Shown: positions 61,875 through 64,000 of the stretch, piece by piece | How the letters are laid out: each line of letters begins with the position of its first letter | Position numbering within the stretch: position 1 is the first letter of the stretch | NCBI GenBank assembly: GCA_965247075.1 | Contig: CBDFGK010000002.1 | Coordinates: 310,001-374,000, forward strand | Direction: 5' to 3' | Length of the DNA stretch: 64,000 bases | Origin: CBDFGK01 sp965247075 | GTDB taxonomy: Bacteria; Pseudomonadota; Gammaproteobacteria; Pseudomonadales; Halieaceae | Translations under genes and position numbers: made by a program | The notes under the pieces: model-generated | Seen by the model: only the letters and a program-made list of their open reading frames with translations | Told to the model about the DNA's origin: nothing | Databases searched by the model: none

Positions 61875-62783
61875 CTACTGCGGCGGTACGGAGTAACCGC
61901 CCCATACTGAAACGTAATCGTCGTTGTAGTGCTCTGACAGGCCAGCGTGCAAACCCTCCATATCCCATTTGCCACCGTTGGGATTGGTGATCTTCGGGCC
62001 GAGGCTGGGGCGTTGGATGATGTCGACCTGTGAGCCCCACACCACCATGACTTCACCTGAGATACGACCGGCTTCCGGGGAGGCCAGGTAACCGACCAGG
62101 GGTGCGACATTGGCCGGATTAAAAACATCAAAGCCATCTTCCGGCGCGGCGAACAATTCTGCCGTCATGCCTATATTGGTCATGTCGGTGCGGGCGCGCG
62201 GCATGATCACGTTACAGGTTACGCCGTACTTGGTCAGCAACTGGGCGGCGCCCATGGTCATGGCGGTAATACCCGCTTTGGCGGCGGCATAGTTGGGCTG
62301 GCCGGCGCTACCGAAAATAGACGCTTCGGAGGACGTGCTGATCAGGCGGCCATAGACTTCACCATCCTGTTTGGCTTTGCCGCGCCAGTATTTGGTGGCG
62401 TTGCGCATGTTGACGAAGTGACCGCGCAGGTGAACGCGCACCACTGAATCAAACTGCTCATCATCCATGTTGAATATGGTCTGGTCGCGGCAGAAGCCGG
62501 CATTATTGACCATGATATTCACATCGCCGTAGGTGTCCAGCGCAGTCTTGAACAGGTTGTTGGCATCGTTGGTGTCGGCGCAATCGCCCAGTACCAGAGT
62601 GGCTTCACCGCCGGCCGCCTTGATGTCTTCAACCGTTTCCTCGGCGGCGGCTTTGGCATCGGGCAGGTCGATATCGCTGATAACAACACTGGCGCCCTGG
62701 CTGGCCAGTTGCAGGGCTTCTTCGCGACCCAGGCCGCGACCCGCGCCAGTGATGATGGCTACTTTTCTGAAAAGATCTCCCAC
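61875..62783 (-). CDS. Short-chain dehydrogenase/reductase
   Basis: 302 residues from the GTG at 62783, chosen because GGAG lies six bases upstream; the open frame runs to 62834. Cofactor loop TGAGRGLGREEALQLASQGA, VNNAGFCRDQ, and the catalytic Ser and Tyr-x-x-x-Lys in STSSEASIFGSAG and YAAAKAGITAM. A longer than usual C-terminal tail ends VWGGYSVPPQ. NAD(P)-dependent oxidation of a 3-hydroxy group, perhaps a 3-hydroxyacyl-CoA, is suggested by the thiolase just upstream on the same strand (10 bases apart). Confidence 0.9.
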   Translation of the reverse strand: MGDLFRKVAIITGAGRGLGREEALQLASQGASVVISDIDLPDAKAAAEETVEDIKAAGGEATLVLGDCADTNDANNLFKTALDTYGDVNIMVNNAGFCRDQTIFNMDDEQFDSVVRVHLRGHFVNMRNATKYWRGKAKQDGEVYGRLISTSSEASIFGSAGQPNYAAAKAGITAMTMGAAQLLTKYGVTCNVIMPRARTDMTNIGMTAELFAAPEDGFDVFNPANVAPLVGYLASPEAGRISGEVMVVWGSQVDIIQRPSLGPKITNPNGGKWDMEGLHAGLSEHYNDDYVSVWGGYSVPPQ

Positions 62784-62793
62784 AATATGCTCC

Positions 62794-63966
62794 TTACAGT
62801 CTTTCAATAATGGTGCCGGTACCATTGGCTGCACCGCAGCACATGGTAATCAGGGCAATGTTTTTGTCTTGTTGCTCCAGGCCGATCAAGGCTTCGCCAA
62901 TCAGGCGTGCGCCGGTGGAACCGACCGGGTGACCCAGAGCGATGGCGCCGCCGCGGGTGTTTACCTTGCTCATGTCGGCATCGAAATGAAGCTGCCAGGA
63001 CAGTACCACGGAGGCGAAGGCCTCATTGATCTCGACCAGGTCGATATCACTCATGCTCATGCCGGTTTTCTTGAACAGCAATTCGGTGGCGTCGACCGGA
63101 CCATCCAGCAGGTAATAAGGATCTGCGCCGGCTACCACGCCCTGGATAATGCGAGCGCGAGGCTTGAGGCCGCGCGCCTTGGCTTCTTCAGCGCTCATCC
63201 ACAATATGGCAGCGGCGCCATCGGATACTTGTGACGATGTGCCGGCGGTGTGAACACCATCTTCGGTAAGAATTCTCAATCCGGACAGGCTTTCCATGGT
63301 GGTTTCACGCATGCCCTGATCGCGAGAGACGGTTTTGGTTTCACCGATGGGCTGACCGTCTGCACCGAGAATCGGTGCTTCTATATCTATTACCTGTGGA
63401 AACAGGCCCTTGTCCCAGGCGTCGATAGCGCGGCTGTGTGACATAACAGCCAGTTGGTCGCAGTCCTGTTTGGTGATGCCGCGGTTTTTGGCGATACGAT
63501 CGGCCGCTTCGAACTGGCTCATGGCCTGGTCCCAGGGCCAGTTTTCGGTGATGAAATAACCCGGGCCGTGCATGGCGCTGGCGCCCAGACCGACGCGGCT
63601 CATAACTTCGGCACCGGCGGCAATACCGATATTGACCTGGCCGGCTTCGACCAGGGCCGACATGATGTGATTGCAGACCTGGGCGGATCCACACTGGGTA
63701 TCGACGGTGGAACAACCGGCGGTGTACTCCGCACCCAGGTGCAGCCAGGCATTCTTGGCAAGGTTGTTGGATTGCTCACCGGCCTGGGTGACACAGCCGG
63801 CATAGGCCTGTTCAATATCTCCATAGCTCAAACCATTGCGTTCAACCAGCGCTTGGTAGGTCTCTGCCAGCAGGGCGACACTACTGATGCCGCTCAGATC
63901 GCCGACAATCGGCTTGCCACGACCATTGGGTGTGCGAACTACATCGACAATTACTGCTTCTGACAT
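62794..63966 (-). CDS. Thiolase, steroid/FadA5-like
   Basis: 390 residues, complete; GGAG precedes the ATG at 63966. Nucleophile Cys in STVDTQCGSAQVCNHI, EINEAFASVVLSWQ, GGAIALGHPVGSTGARL with the His, and ITMCCGAANGTGTIIERL. The N-terminus VDVVRTPNGRGKPIVGDLSG is the style of thiolases in sterol side-chain or cyclic-compound degradation. With the SDR it likely does the last two steps of a beta-oxidation round. It differs clearly from the thiolase at 48126. Confidence 0.92.
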   Translation of the reverse strand: MSEAVIVDVVRTPNGRGKPIVGDLSGISSVALLAETYQALVERNGLSYGDIEQAYAGCVTQAGEQSNNLAKNAWLHLGAEYTAGCSTVDTQCGSAQVCNHIMSALVEAGQVNIGIAAGAEVMSRVGLGASAMHGPGYFITENWPWDQAMSQFEAADRIAKNRGITKQDCDQLAVMSHSRAIDAWDKGLFPQVIDIEAPILGADGQPIGETKTVSRDQGMRETTMESLSGLRILTEDGVHTAGTSSQVSDGAAAILWMSAEEAKARGLKPRARIIQGVVAGADPYYLLDGPVDATELLFKKTGMSMSDIDLVEINEAFASVVLSWQLHFDADMSKVNTRGGAIALGHPVGSTGARLIGEALIGLEQQDKNIALITMCCGAANGTGTIIERL

Positions 63967-64000
63967 GTGTTTCTCCTTACAGAAATACGATCATCATTTC

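Overview
The window looks like a chromosomal segment of a Gram-negative, probably marine gammaproteobacterium. The grounds are a complete gspC-N type II secretion operon in canonical order, a long bifunctional PutA, two sodium-coupled amino-acid symporter types (NSS and AGCS), NqrM-like genes (maturation of the sodium-pumping Na+-NQR complex) and lipid/steroid-type thiolases. The core genes look GC-rich. Several inserted pieces (about 21.3-23.3 kb and 53.5-57.8 kb) look clearly AT-richer.

Layout. 1-3.2 kb (minus): a sulfotransferase cut by the window edge, a DUF1214 protein, an EamA transporter and a tiny membrane protein, all abutting or overlapping. 3.2-3.9 kb: a decayed M20-type amidohydrolase. 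3.9-5.5 kb: xdhC plus a MobA-like nucleotidyltransferase. 5.5-16.8 kb: gspCDEFGHIJKLMN. 16.9-20.4 kb: rubredoxin and putA, then a GNAT gene cut by an insertion-sequence end.

20.7-42.5 kb is a large accessory island bounded by two directly repeated 5' fragments of one ISL3-like element. It holds a broken duplicate of an adhesin 3' end, a HicBA toxin-antitoxin pair, a decayed DUF262 (GmrSD-like) defence gene, an IS91-type fossil, and a giant (about 3.5 thousand residue) PKD/cadherin-like autotransporter adhesin interrupted by one frameshift. Just upstream of the adhesin start are a 21-base poly-G (poly-C on the coding strand) tract and an eight-copy 33-bp tandem repeat. Beyond this is the most unusual part of the window (34.6-42.1 kb): a tandem array of nine paralogous genes for small membrane-anchored coiled-coil proteins. 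They share an identical start, transmembrane helix and upstream block. Their coiled coils differ in length by whole 7- and 11-residue units. Five NqrM-like genes on the opposite strand, a 31-codon mini-ORF and transposase fossils lie between them.

42.5-52.1 kb returns to core metabolism: pyruvate phosphate dikinase (minus), an MBL-fold hydrolase, a Xaa-Pro aminopeptidase, a thiolase, and the NSS and AGCS transporters. 52.2-58.0 kb is a second scar: an intact ISL3-family IS, a frameshifted SLC13-like permease, a channel-like gene split by an ISNCY/ISDol1-like IS with a perfect 8-bp target duplication, and a fossil leuC-leuD junction. 58.2-64 kb carries a zinc alcohol dehydrogenase, an M28 peptidase, a HAD phosphatase, a small unknown gene, and an SDR-thiolase pair that looks like part of a beta-oxidation set.

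No rRNA or tRNA genes and no CRISPR array were recognised.
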